In this document: piece after piece, positions 6,943 through 15,664 of the stretch
Layout of the letters: every line of letters starts with the position of its first letter
Position numbering within the stretch: position 1 is the stretch's first letter
Assembly (NCBI GenBank): GCA_905211485.1
Contig: CAJMAW010000017.1
Coordinates: 1 to 31,535, forward strand
From: an uncultured Lentisphaeria bacterium
GTDB lineage: Bacteria > Verrucomicrobiota > Lentisphaeria > Victivallales > UBA1829
Direction of reading: 5' to 3'
Length of the DNA: 31,535 nucleotides
Program-made: the position numbers and the translations under genes
The notes under the pieces: generated by a model
Told to the model about the DNA's origin: nothing
The model's input: the letters and a program-made list of their open reading frames with translations, nothing else
Database searches by the model: none

Positions 6943-9900
6943 ATGGCGGACGACAACAGATCGACTTTGCTGAGACAGGAACTCGAAAAACGGATTCTGG
7001 TGCTGGACGGGGCCATGGGAACCATGTTGCAGTCCTTCGGCCTGGAGGAGAAGGACTTCCGGAAAGGCTTCTTTGAAAACCATCCCCGGGACCTGAAGGG
7101 AAACAACGATGTGCTCTGTCTGACGCGTCCCGATGCGGTCAGGAGCGTCCACGTGAAATACCTGGAGGCGGGAGCCGACATCATTGAAACCAACACCTTC
7201 AATTCCAATGCTGTTTCCCAGACGGACTATCTCCTTCAGGATCATGTCTATGAACTGAACCGTGCGGGAGCGTCGATTGCGCGAGCGGCGGCGGACGAGT
7301 TCACGAAGGCCGATCCGGGAAAACCGCGTTTCGTCGCGGGGACCATCGGACCGACGGGCCGGACGCTTTCCATGTCTCCCGACGTGAACAACCCCGCCTT
7401 CCGGAATCTTACATTCGACGAACTCGCCGCCACCTGCCGCACCGCAGCCGAAGGCCTGATCGACGGCGGCGCGGATATTCTGCTCATTGAAACCATTTTC
7501 GATACTCTGAATGCCAAGGCCGCCGCATTCGGCGTCATGCTGGCCCAGGAAAGCCGCGGGAGGAGGCTTCCGGTCATGTTTTCCGGGACTCTCAGCGATG
7601 CCAGCGGGCGGCTTCTTGCCGGACAGAACGCCGAAGCATTTCTGATTTCCATTCTGCATACGCCGAATCTTCTGAGCGTGGGCTTCAACTGTGCTCTGGG
7701 GGCGGCTGAGATGCATCCGCATCTGGCGGAACTGGCGCGGAAATGCCCCCGCTTCGTGAGCGCGCATCCGAATGCGGGTTTGCCGGATGAACTCGGGCGC
7801 TACCGCCAGAGTCCGGAGGAAATGGCCCGGATCATCCGGGAATTCGCGGAGGAGGGGCTTCTCAATATCGTCGGCGGCTGCTGCGGCACGACTCCCGATC
7901 ACATCAGGGCGATTGCGGAGGCGGTGAGGGACTGTGCTCCGAGGAGAATTCCCGTGCCGGAGCCTCTTTTCCGCGCCTCCGGACTCGACCCTCTGATCGG
8001 GACCCGGACGGAGGAAGATGCCGGACATGCCGGAAAGGAGGCGGGCCGCCGCCGTGCGGAAAAGAAGTTCCTTCATGTGGGGGAGCGGACGAATGTCGCC
8101 GGGTCCCGGAAGTTCCTGAATCTCATCCGGGCGGGGAATTATCCGGAGGCGGTCCGCATTGCGCGCAGCCAGGTGGAAAACGGCGCGCAGATGATCGACG
8201 TGAACATGGACGATGCCATGCTCCATTCCTCCGACTGCATGAAACATTTTCTTCTCTATATTGCATCCGAACCCGAAATTGCGCGTGTCCCCGTCATGAT
8301 CGATTCCTCCCGCTGGGAGGTCATTCTGGAAGGACTCAAATGTGTGCAGGGCAAGTGCGTGGTCAATTCGATCAGCCTGAAGGAAGGCGAAAAACCCTTT
8401 CTGCAGAAGGCGCGCGAGGCGCGGCGTTTCGGTGCCGCGCTGCTCTGCATGGCGTTTGATGAATCCGGGCAGGCCGACACGGTGGAAAGACGGGTGGAGG
8501 TCTGCCGCCGGATGTACCGCCTTCTCACGGAGAAGGCCGGAGTGCCGGGAGAGGACATCATTTTTGATCCGAATGTCTTTGCCGTCGCGACGGGGATGAA
8601 GGAACATGACAACTACGCGGCGGACTTTATTGAAGCCGTCCGGCGGATTCATGCCGAGATGCCGCTCTGTCATCTTTCCGGGGGCATCAGCAATGTGTCG
8701 TTCTCCTTCCGGGGGAACGACGCCGTCCGGGGAGCGCTTCACAGCGTTTTTCTTCATCACGCCGTCGCAGCGGGGCTGGACATGGCGATCGTGAATCCCG
8801 CTCAGCTGGCCGTCTATGACGAACTTGAACCGGAATTGCGCGATGCCGCCGAAGATGTGATTCTGAACCGTTCCCCCGATGCCTCCGACCGTCTTCTGGA
8901 AATTGCCTCCGGACTCAAGGAGAACACTTCCGCCGGGAAGGACGCCTCCCCCCCTGCCGCTGCCGGAAGAATTCCCGAATGGCGGAACGGAACGCTGGAG
9001 GAACGTCTTGCCGCCGCCCTCGTGAGAGGGGACGATTCCTTCCTGGAAGCGGATATGAAGGAAGCCATGGAAATCTATCCCGATCCGGTCCGCATTCTGG
9101 AAGGTCCTCTGATGGAAGGCATGCGCCGTGTGGGCGTTTTGTTCGGGGAAGGGAAGATGTTTCTGCCCCAGGTGGTCAAGACTGCGCGCGTCATGAAACA
9201 GGCCGCGGCTTTCCTGCTTCCCGGAACGGATGGGCCGGATGGGGAAAAAAGCGTTTCTTCCCTTTCCCGGGGAGCGGCTTCCTCCTTTGCCGGGACCGTG
9301 GTGCTGGCAACGGTCAAGGGAGATGTGCATGATATCGGGAAAAATATTGTGGGAGTGGTGCTCCGCTGCAACAATTACCGTGTGGTTGACCTCGGTGTCA
9401 TGACGCCGAAGGAAGTCATTCTGGAAGCCGCGCTCCGGGAAAAGGCAGACATGATCGGGCTGAGCGGCCTGATTACCCCTTCGCTGGAGGAAATGAGCCG
9501 CGTTGCGGCGGAGATGGAACGCCTGGGAATGAAAATCCCCCTGCTTGTCGGCGGGGCGGCGGCATCGAAAACCCATACCGCCTTGAAGATACAGCCGAAT
9601 TATTCCGGTCCGGTCGTGTATGTGAAGGATGCTTCTCAGAGCGTTCCCGTGGCCAATGCGCTTCTGAATCCGGAGAAGCGCGGTGCTTTTCTCCGTTCCC
9701 TGGAGGAGGAGTACGATGTGATCCGCAGGGAATACAGGGAACACAGGGAACAGACCGGAAAAGACGCTTCCCCGGGGCGGATTCTTTCCTCCGCGGAGAC
9801 GGATTCATCCAGGAAACTCATCAACTTCCGTCTGCATCCCTCTCCGGACCCGAAGCATTGCGGCGTTTTCACGATCCGCTCCGTGAGTCCGGAGGAGCTG

Positions 9901-10746
9901 ACCGCGTATATTGACTGGCGCGGACTGCTGCGGGCCTGGGATCTCCGCGGCGCCGCCGCAGGGAAGGCCGGGAAAGAACTTCTCGCGGATGCGGAGAAAA
10001 TGCTGGAGGAGCTTCTGAAGGGAGGTCATCTCCGTGTGGAGGGAAGAGTCGGAATTTTTCCGGCGGAGTCGTACGGGGAGGGAATCCGCATTTTTGCGGA
10101 CAGGAAGCATGAACAGCTTCTTGCGGACCTGCCGATGCTCCGGCGCCGTCGGGCTTCCTCGCCGGAGAGTTCCGGAAGGGATCTGACGCCGAATTATTCT
10201 CTGGCTGATTTTCTTGCGCCTCAGGATTCCGGAGTGAAAGATCACATTGGCCTTTTTGCGCTGTCCGCGGGCTACGGGGTGGAAGATCTGGCGCAGCAGT
10301 TCATGGAATCGGGCGACGATTATTCGGCAATTCTGCTGAAATGCCTTGCCGACCGTCTGGCGGAAGCGTTTTCCGAATATCTGCACAGGCTGGTCCGCCG
10401 GGAACTCTGGGGTTATGCGCCTGATGAGGATCTTTCTCCCCGGGAACTGTTTGCGATGAAATACAGCGGGATCCGTCCGGCGCCGGGATATCCGGCGTGT
10501 CCGGATCACAGTCTGAAGAGGGAGATTTTCAAACTTCTGTCCGCGGAAAAGGAAATCGGAGTGTCCCTGACGGAAAGCTTCATGATGAATCCCCCGGCTT
10601 CCCTGTGCGGTTTTTATTTTTCGCATCCGGAGAGCCGTTATTTCAATGTCGGGAAACTGGATGAGCCGTCTCTGGAGGAATACGCGCGCCGCCGCGGCTT
10701 CGGGAAGGATGCCATGCGTGCGTTTCTGGGAGGAAGCGGGGTCTGA
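6943..10746 (+). CDS. metH: Cobalamin-dependent methionine synthase
   Basis: A 1267-aa four-module enzyme that transfers the methyl group of 5-methyltetrahydrofolate via cobalamin to homocysteine. Homocysteine domain (about 1-330): LDGAMGTML start, zinc cysteines at Cys250 (FNCALG) and Cys313/Cys314 (GGCCGTT). Pterin domain (about 360-650): VGERTNVAGSRKF, NGAQMIDVNMDDAM and HLSGGISNVSFSFRG. Cap and cobalamin domain: DVHDIGKNIVG with the axial His796, then GLSGLITPSLEEM and VGGAAAS. The C-terminal SAM-dependent reactivation domain has YFNVGKL. Two Ala/Gly/Ser/Pro-rich linkers flank the cap domain. The ATG at 6943 has AGGAG at 6934-6938, 4 nt away. The length agrees with the usual ~1230 residues. 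No reductase partner gene is adjacent. Confidence 0.98.
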   Translation: MADDNRSTLLRQELEKRILVLDGAMGTMLQSFGLEEKDFRKGFFENHPRDLKGNNDVLCLTRPDAVRSVHVKYLEAGADIIETNTFNSNAVSQTDYLLQDHVYELNRAGASIARAAADEFTKADPGKPRFVAGTIGPTGRTLSMSPDVNNPAFRNLTFDELAATCRTAAEGLIDGGADILLIETIFDTLNAKAAAFGVMLAQESRGRRLPVMFSGTLSDASGRLLAGQNAEAFLISILHTPNLLSVGFNCALGAAEMHPHLAELARKCPRFVSAHPNAGLPDELGRYRQSPEEMARIIREFAEEGLLNIVGGCCGTTPDHIRAIAEAVRDCAPRRIPVPEPLFRASGLDPLIGTRTEEDAGHAGKEAGRRRAEKKFLHVGERTNVAGSRKFLNLIRAGNYPEAVRIARSQVENGAQMIDVNMDDAMLHSSDCMKHFLLYIASEPEIARVPVMIDSSRWEVILEGLKCVQGKCVVNSISLKEGEKPFLQKAREARRFGAALLCMAFDESGQADTVERRVEVCRRMYRLLTEKAGVPGEDIIFDPNVFAVATGMKEHDNYAADFIEAVRRIHAEMPLCHLSGGISNVSFSFRGNDAVRGALHSVFLHHAVAAGLDMAIVNPAQLAVYDELEPELRDAAEDVILNRSPDASDRLLEIASGLKENTSAGKDASPPAAAGRIPEWRNGTLEERLAAALVRGDDSFLEADMKEAMEIYPDPVRILEGPLMEGMRRVGVLFGEGKMFLPQVVKTARVMKQAAAFLLPGTDGPDGEKSVSSLSRGAASSFAGTVVLATVKGDVHDIGKNIVGVVLRCNNYRVVDLGVMTPKEVILEAALREKADMIGLSGLITPSLEEMSRVAAEMERLGMKIPLLVGGAAASKTHTALKIQPNYSGPVVYVKDASQSVPVANALLNPEKRGAFLRSLEEEYDVIRREYREHREQTGKDASPGRILSSAETDSSRKLINFRLHPSPDPKHCGVFTIRSVSPEELTAYIDWRGLLRAWDLRGAAAGKAGKELLADAEKMLEELLKGGHLRVEGRVGIFPAESYGEGIRIFADRKHEQLLADLPMLRRRRASSPESSGRDLTPNYSLADFLAPQDSGVKDHIGLFALSAGYGVEDLAQQFMESGDDYSAILLKCLADRLAEAFSEYLHRLVRRELWGYAPDEDLSPRELFAMKYSGIRPAPGYPACPDHSLKREIFKLLSAEKEIGVSLTESFMMNPPASLCGFYFSHPESRYFNVGKLDEPSLEEYARRRGFGKDAMRAFLGGSGV

Positions 10747-10773
10747 AAGGAGTCTGAAAGGGGTCTGAAAGGG
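10741..10773 (+). repeat. 11-bp tandem repeat, three copies, across the metH stop
   Basis: GTCTGAAAGGA/G is repeated at 10741, 10752 and 10763. The first copy contains the metH stop codon (TGA 10744-10746) and, because 11 is not a multiple of three, later copies put TGA in the other frames too. Confidence 0.85.
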
Positions 10774-10822
10774 GAGAAAAACCATTCCGGAGAAAAGTTT
10801 TCCTCTTGCGGCAGGAGAGGGG

Positions 10823-10851
10823 TTGTAAAGCAGACCTTCCAGTGGTATATT
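10823..10851 (+). promoter_or_regulatory. Promoter of the wbpE-ftsA-ftsZ unit
   Basis: TTGTAA (10823-10828), exactly 17 nt, TATATT (10846-10851), with the first gene starting at 10898. This is one of the best promoter matches in the window and appears to serve the whole six-gene unit, since the later junctions are overlapping or very short. Confidence 0.6.
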
Positions 10852-10897
10852 CCTCCAGAAAAATTTTCGATGCCAAATAAACAGGAGAAATGACAAG

Positions 10898-12019
10898 ATG
10901 CTGCCGTTCATTGACTTGAAACACCAGTACCGCAGAATTGAACCCGAAGTGGACGCGGCGCTGAAACGGGTGCTGGAACACGGGAGATTCATTCTGGGGC
11001 CGGAGGTCTCGGAACTGGAGACGCGTCTTGCCGAATTCGCGGGGACAAAATACTGCCTGGGCTGTTCAAGCGGGACCGATGCGCTGACGATGGCGCTGAT
11101 GGCGCTGGGAGTCGGCCCCGGAGACGCGGTGTTTTCCACGCCGTTCACCTTTTTTGCGACGGTCGAAACCGTTGCCTGCCTCGGTGCGACCCCTGTCTTC
11201 GCGGACATCGACGGGGACACCTACAACCTGGATCCCGTGAAACTGCGTGAAGCAATCCTGAGAGTGAAGCGGGAAGGCAGACTCCGGCCCAAAGCTGTCA
11301 TTCCCGTTGATCTGTTCGGTCTGGCGGCGGACTATTCGGCGATTCTCCCTGTGGCGGAGGAATTCGGTCTTCCCGTGGTGGAGGACGCCTGCCAGGCCTT
11401 CGGAGCAGTCCAGAACGGGAAAAGAGCACCCTCCTTCGGAAGGATCGGCTGCACGAGCTTCTTCCCGGCCAAGCCGCTCGGATGCTACGGGGACGGCGGA
11501 GCCGTCTTCACCGACGACAAGGACCTGTATGAGAAAATGTATTCCATTCTTGTCCATGGCCGGGGAAGCGATAAATACGACAATGTCCGTCTGGGGCTGA
11601 ACGCGCGCCTGGACACTCTTCAGGCGGCGGTGCTGCTGGAAAAACTGAAACTGTATCCTGAGGAGATCGAACTCCGCCAGAAGGTGACTGCGCAGTACAC
11701 GGAACGTCTTGCAGGACTGGTGAAGACGCCTGTGATTCCGGAAGGGAACGTCTCCGTCTGGGCACAGTACTGTGTGCGTTCTCCGAAATTTGCCGAGATG
11801 CAGAAGGCTCTGGCGGAAAACGAGATTCCGACCGCCCGGTATTATCCAATTCCGATGCATCTTCTCCAGGCGATGAAATATCTGGGCTACCGCCGCGGCG
11901 ACATGCCGGTGGCGGAAGAGGCGGCCGACACCATTTTCGCGCTTCCGATGCATCCTTATCTTTCCGAGGAGCAGATTGACAAAACCGCAACTGTGATCCG
12001 TTCGGTCGCATCGCACTGA
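10898..12019 (+). CDS. wbpE: DegT/DnrJ/EryC1 sugar aminotransferase, WbpE-like
   Basis: A 373-aa PLP-dependent aminotransferase of nucleotide sugars. The N-terminus (FIDLKHQYRRI, GRFILGPEVSELE) and the internal SGTDALTMALMALGVGPGD and TPFTF segments are typical. The PLP lysine is Lys192 in TSFFPAKPLGCYGDGGA, and MHPYLSEEQI is near the C-terminus. From memory the pattern is especially close to WbpE/WlbC, which aminate UDP-2-acetamido-3-keto-glucuronate to make diaminouronic acids for LPS O-antigen. A general DegT enzyme for another UDP-sugar is possible; the usual WbpA/B/D partners are not in the window. AGGAG (10883-10887) lies 10 nt before the ATG. It is the first gene of the unit that continues into ftsA after 41 nt. 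Confidence 0.9.
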   Translation: MLPFIDLKHQYRRIEPEVDAALKRVLEHGRFILGPEVSELETRLAEFAGTKYCLGCSSGTDALTMALMALGVGPGDAVFSTPFTFFATVETVACLGATPVFADIDGDTYNLDPVKLREAILRVKREGRLRPKAVIPVDLFGLAADYSAILPVAEEFGLPVVEDACQAFGAVQNGKRAPSFGRIGCTSFFPAKPLGCYGDGGAVFTDDKDLYEKMYSILVHGRGSDKYDNVRLGLNARLDTLQAAVLLEKLKLYPEEIELRQKVTAQYTERLAGLVKTPVIPEGNVSVWAQYCVRSPKFAEMQKALAENEIPTARYYPIPMHLLQAMKYLGYRRGDMPVAEEAADTIFALPMHPYLSEEQIDKTATVIRSVASH

Positions 12020-12060
12020 ACGGCGGAAATTTTCCCGCCTCCGGGAGACAGGTGAATTCC

Positions 12061-13332
12061 ATGGCTCTGCACAGCAGAAACATCTTTACGGTCATTGAAC
12101 TCGGCACATCCAAGATCTGCGCGCTTCACGGGACTTGTGACAAGGCAGGGAATCCGGAACTGCTCGGTTTCGGCGGTCATCCGAGCGAAGGCTCGATCCT
12201 GAAAGGAGCGATAGCCGACTACAATACGGCACTGCGCATTCTCGACAAGGCGCTGGAGGATGCCGACAAGTCTGCCGCATGTTCCTTTGACCGCCGGAAT
12301 GTTTATTATCTTCTGAGCGGGCCGAGCATTTCCTCCCGTCAGGGGGAGGGGAACACTGTCATTTATGATGAAGACCACAAAATCAAATCCTCCCACATTG
12401 AAGAGGCCATCAGCCGTGCACAGAGCCTTTCCCTTTCCCCGAATCAGATTCCGTTCAACGCCTTTGACTCCTATTTCACGATTGATTCGAGTCATCGTGT
12501 GAAGAATCCGCTGGGGCAGGTCGCGGACCGTCTGGACGCCTATGTGCATATCATTTCCGCGGACCGCAAACCCATTGAAACCATCCGCACGATGCTTCGG
12601 GAACTCGGTTTTGAAAACGGGGGGGAGGCCGTTTTTTCGGGCATCGCTTCGGCTTACGGAACACTCAGTTCCGATGAAAGGGAACACGGGACGCTCCTGG
12701 TGGATTTCGGAGCTGGAGTCTGCGACTATCTGGTGGTCCACAACGAGGGCGTGCTTCTGAGCGGCGTGCTGCCGATCGGGACGGATAACCTCGCAAACGA
12801 TCTCTCCATCGGCCTGGACCTGAACATGGATTTCTGCCGCCGTCTTCTCCGGGACGGCAGAATTGAGGAACTGCGCCGGACCGGACATGATTTTGTGGAA
12901 ATCCCCGGAGTCACCGCGGATAAGCAGCGCCGCATTCCCCTGGTGTCCTTTGAAAAAATCATCGACATGCGTTTGCGCGAAACGTTTTCGATCATCAAGG
13001 AGAAAGTGGACACAAGCAATCTTGCGCATCTCCTGGGGGCCGGGTCGGTCCTCTGCGGCGGCGGGGCACTGCTGCCTTCCGCGACGGACAATATGCGCGA
13101 AGTCATGGGGACACACGTCCGGCGGGCGGATGTCTCCGGAGTCAGCGGAGCCATGACGGGAATCGACCGCAGTCCCCGCTATGCCGCCCTGCTCGGTCTG
13201 CTCAAATACGCTCTGGAAGTGGAAAGCAATCCTGTCCGCGGCGGCATCAACCGGATTGGAGACGCCCTCGAAGGCTTTGCAGGGACTATCGAAAAAAGTT
13301 TTGGTCTATTTAAAAAGGCGTTCAAAATATGA
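12061..13332 (+). CDS. ftsA: Cell division protein FtsA (divergent)
   Basis: A 423-aa actin-fold protein that anchors FtsZ to the membrane. The start FTVIELGTSKICALHG matches the phosphate-1 loop of FtsA. Asp-Xaa-Gly of phosphate-2 is in LLVDFGAGVCDYL, where the usual GGGTTD-like run is altered. VLPIGTDNLANDLSIGL corresponds to the GG(D)xIT-DIA region, and SVLCGGGALLPSA is the adenosine loop. The final GTIEKSFGLFKKAFKI is a basic amphipathic helix, as expected for the FtsA membrane-targeting sequence. The ATG at 12061 is preferred to a GTG at 12052 because AGGTGA (12050-12055) is then placed 5 nt upstream. It overlaps ftsZ by 4 nt (ATGA). Gene order and the C-terminal helix exclude MreB and PilM. 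Confidence 0.9.
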   Translation: MALHSRNIFTVIELGTSKICALHGTCDKAGNPELLGFGGHPSEGSILKGAIADYNTALRILDKALEDADKSAACSFDRRNVYYLLSGPSISSRQGEGNTVIYDEDHKIKSSHIEEAISRAQSLSLSPNQIPFNAFDSYFTIDSSHRVKNPLGQVADRLDAYVHIISADRKPIETIRTMLRELGFENGGEAVFSGIASAYGTLSSDEREHGTLLVDFGAGVCDYLVVHNEGVLLSGVLPIGTDNLANDLSIGLDLNMDFCRRLLRDGRIEELRRTGHDFVEIPGVTADKQRRIPLVSFEKIIDMRLRETFSIIKEKVDTSNLAHLLGAGSVLCGGGALLPSATDNMREVMGTHVRRADVSGVSGAMTGIDRSPRYAALLGLLKYALEVESNPVRGGINRIGDALEGFAGTIEKSFGLFKKAFKI

Positions 13333-14708
13333 GCCCGGATACTGAAGACGGATTTTCCCCGCGTACGTCGTCTGCGGCAGATGCGCTTACAAGCTCATCC
13401 TCCGCTTCTCCCATTCCCTCCTCTTCCTCAGGACAGAACCCGGACGGGAGGACAGACGGGGACGGAGGAAGAACGCCCGCTGGAGATGAAAAAGAAGAAT
13501 CCTCTCCCCGTGCACTGGTCATCGGAATCGGCGGGGAGGGCTGCAGGATTGTCCATGCGCTTTCCTCCTGCCCGGGGACATCCTGGATCGAAACGGCCGT
13601 GGTGGACACGGACAGCGAATCCCTCGCGGAAACGACGGCCGGGAAAAAAATCGCCGCCTCCTCCGACTGGGTGATCCGCGACGGCACCGGCTGCGGTGGC
13701 GACGTGATCCGTGGTGAACGCGCCCTTGCCCGCGAACGTTCCCGCATGGCATCTCTTCTTTCCGGCGTTTCTCTTCTGGTCGTGACCGGAGGCCTAGGCG
13801 GCGGGACCGCCACCGGAGGCATGAGAACCGTGGCAAGTATTGTGCGCTCGGCAAAGATTCCCGCCGTCTTTCTTGTGAGCACCCCCTTTTCCTTTGAAGC
13901 GTATTCGCGCAAGAAGAACGCCGACGACTGCATAGCGGAACTCCTTCCCGTGACGGATATCCTTCTCCCGCTTCCGAACGATCTTCTTTTTTCCATGCTT
14001 CCTGCCAACACCCCCGCTCCCGCGGCTTTCACCAAGGCGTCGGAGGAAATCGCGCGCACGGTGGCGGGCATCTGCGGACTTCTGCGCAGCCGGAGCATTG
14101 TCGGATCAGATATCGCCAGCTTCATGGCTCTTCTCCGCGGACGGAAATGCACCTGCGGAGTCGGAGTCGGTTCCGCTTCGCACAAGGACGGTCTCGACCG
14201 CTGCACCATTGCGCTGGAACGCATGCTGGAATCCCCGTTTCTCGGCGGACTGGCGAAACTGGAGGCCTCCGATGCGGCGATCATCGTCCTGAGCGGAGGC
14301 GCGGATCTCACTCTCGGGGAAATGAAGCGGACTCTGGAGCAGATTTCCGGCATGCTTCCGAAAGGCGTGAACCTCCTTGTCGGCGCCAGCACTTCGCCCG
14401 CGGCCGACGGCCGGGTTCAGCTCACCGCCATTTCCATCAAATACGAACAGAAGCCCGAAAGCGCCCCCATGCGGAAGGACCGGAAGGAATGGAGCAGCAG
14501 CAAAGTCGCCGCCTCCTCTTCCGGCGGAGCTCCTGCCTCCGAAACCGCAAAGGGCGCTCTGGAACAGGGAGTGCTCGAACTGCAGAGTTATTCCAAGGGG
14601 ATCTTCGCGAATCTGCCTCCCACCAAATACAAGGAGGAGGATCTTGACATTCCCACGTTCCAGCGCCGGAACATCACCATTGACAAAGGCGGGAACGGCA
14701 GATCATGA
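13329..14708 (+). CDS. ftsZ: Atypical cell division protein FtsZ
   Basis: A 459-aa tubulin-fold GTPase expected to form the division ring. It has a Ser/Asp/Gly-rich N-terminal extension of about 60 residues; the first strand is ALVIGIGGEGC, where FtsZ normally has a run of glycines. The tubulin signature is GGLGGGTATGG (154-164) instead of GGGTGTG. TPFSFE and LPNDLLF match the FtsZ patterns PFxFE and IPND. The T7 catalytic loop (258-265, VGSDIASF) lacks the Asn and second Asp of NxDxxD. The C-terminal peptide LDIPTFQRR (439-447) matches the FtsA/ZipA-binding consensus DIPxFLR, after a linker. Its start overlaps ftsA by 4 nt and its stop overlaps the next gene by 4 nt. It could be a non-hydrolysing FtsZ homologue, but FtsA adjacency and the tail favour a division role. 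Confidence 0.88.
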   Translation: MSPDTEDGFSPRTSSAADALTSSSSASPIPSSSSGQNPDGRTDGDGGRTPAGDEKEESSPRALVIGIGGEGCRIVHALSSCPGTSWIETAVVDTDSESLAETTAGKKIAASSDWVIRDGTGCGGDVIRGERALARERSRMASLLSGVSLLVVTGGLGGGTATGGMRTVASIVRSAKIPAVFLVSTPFSFEAYSRKKNADDCIAELLPVTDILLPLPNDLLFSMLPANTPAPAAFTKASEEIARTVAGICGLLRSRSIVGSDIASFMALLRGRKCTCGVGVGSASHKDGLDRCTIALERMLESPFLGGLAKLEASDAAIIVLSGGADLTLGEMKRTLEQISGMLPKGVNLLVGASTSPAADGRVQLTAISIKYEQKPESAPMRKDRKEWSSSKVAASSSGGAPASETAKGALEQGVLELQSYSKGIFANLPPTKYKEEDLDIPTFQRRNITIDKGGNGRS

Positions 14709-15643
14709 GAATCTCTTTTCTCCCGCTTTTTCCGCTTCTTTTCAGCCTCTGCGCCTGCGGCGGCGGAGAGGAGAGAGGAAATTTGATGATGAAGGAGCCG
14801 CCCCGGATCGACGCGGTACTCGCATTTTCCTTCGCGTCAAAGAACGCTTCCATCGTCCCGAGGCATTCGGGCTCTCCCGGAGCGGAGCAGTCCGCGGACT
14901 GGATCGCTGCCGAGGCCGGAAAACTCAAACGTTTCCGGACCGAACGGATGGAATTTGAAGACCTGACTCCCTCGGGGAAGATGCGTTTCTGCAATCTCAT
15001 TGCGACTCTTCCGGGGAAGTCTTCCGAGTGTATTGTCGTCGCAGCACATTACGACACGAAGAAATTTCAGCTTTTCTCATTTGAAGGCGCCAATGACGGC
15101 GCATCCGGCGTCGGGGCCCTTCTCGCCATGATGACGGCGCTCGACCGGGCGGAGGGACTTCCGCCGTTCACGCTCCGCTTCGTCTTTTTCGATGGAGAAG
15201 AATGCCAGCTGAATTACGGAGAGCACGACGGTCTCCACGGAAGCCGCCGTCTGGTCTCCCTCTGGAAGGAGAACGGCACTCTCGGGCAATGCCGGGCCAT
15301 GATCCTTCTGGACATGATCGGAGACCGCGACCTGAATGTCACCATCCCGGAGAATTCCGATGCTCTTCTGGCGCGTCTCATCCTCGAAGAGGCCGGGAAG
15401 CTCGGGTACGGGAAACACTTTTATCGCAGCGCCCTTTCCATTCTGGACGATCATGTTCCCTTTCTGGAACAGGGCGTCCCCTCCATCAATCTCATAGATT
15501 TTGAATACGGTCCCGGGAACCGTTACTGGCATAGCGCTGCGGACACGCTGGATAAGATTTCCGGGGCAAGCATGAAAAGCGTCTCCGACACCGCCCTGGC
15601 GCTGATCTGGCGTCTGGCGGAACAGGAATCCCATCATCCGTAA
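14705..15643 (+). CDS. M28-family zinc hydrolase, glutaminyl-cyclase-like lipoprotein
   Basis: A 312-aa protein with a hydrophobic N-terminus ending in a probable lipobox (LCAC, Cys18), so likely an envelope lipoprotein. Zinc-ligand motifs of the M28/QC fold are all visible: AHYDTK, GANDGASG, FFDGEE, LLDMIGD and YWHSAADT. The LLDMIGD and HVPFL...GVPSINLIDFEYGPGN segments are those of glutaminyl-peptide cyclotransferase-like members, which convert N-terminal Gln to pyroglutamate; a plain aminopeptidase role is the alternative. The start ATG overlaps the ftsZ stop by 4 nt, which implies translational coupling with the division genes. It is followed 21 nt later by an LPS-kinase-like gene. Confidence 0.87.
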   Translation: MRISFLPLFPLLFSLCACGGGEERGNLMMKEPPRIDAVLAFSFASKNASIVPRHSGSPGAEQSADWIAAEAGKLKRFRTERMEFEDLTPSGKMRFCNLIATLPGKSSECIVVAAHYDTKKFQLFSFEGANDGASGVGALLAMMTALDRAEGLPPFTLRFVFFDGEECQLNYGEHDGLHGSRRLVSLWKENGTLGQCRAMILLDMIGDRDLNVTIPENSDALLARLILEEAGKLGYGKHFYRSALSILDDHVPFLEQGVPSINLIDFEYGPGNRYWHSAADTLDKISGASMKSVSDTALALIWRLAEQESHHP

Positions 15644-15664
15644 ATAGCAGCAAAGGTTTTGCCC

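Noticed and set aside
6871..9744. A 957-codon open frame antisense to metH
   Set aside because: It mirrors the codon usage of metH on the opposite strand, has no recognisable domains, and metH is certain; the other long antisense frames (for example opposite paaK and yidC) were rejected for the same reason.
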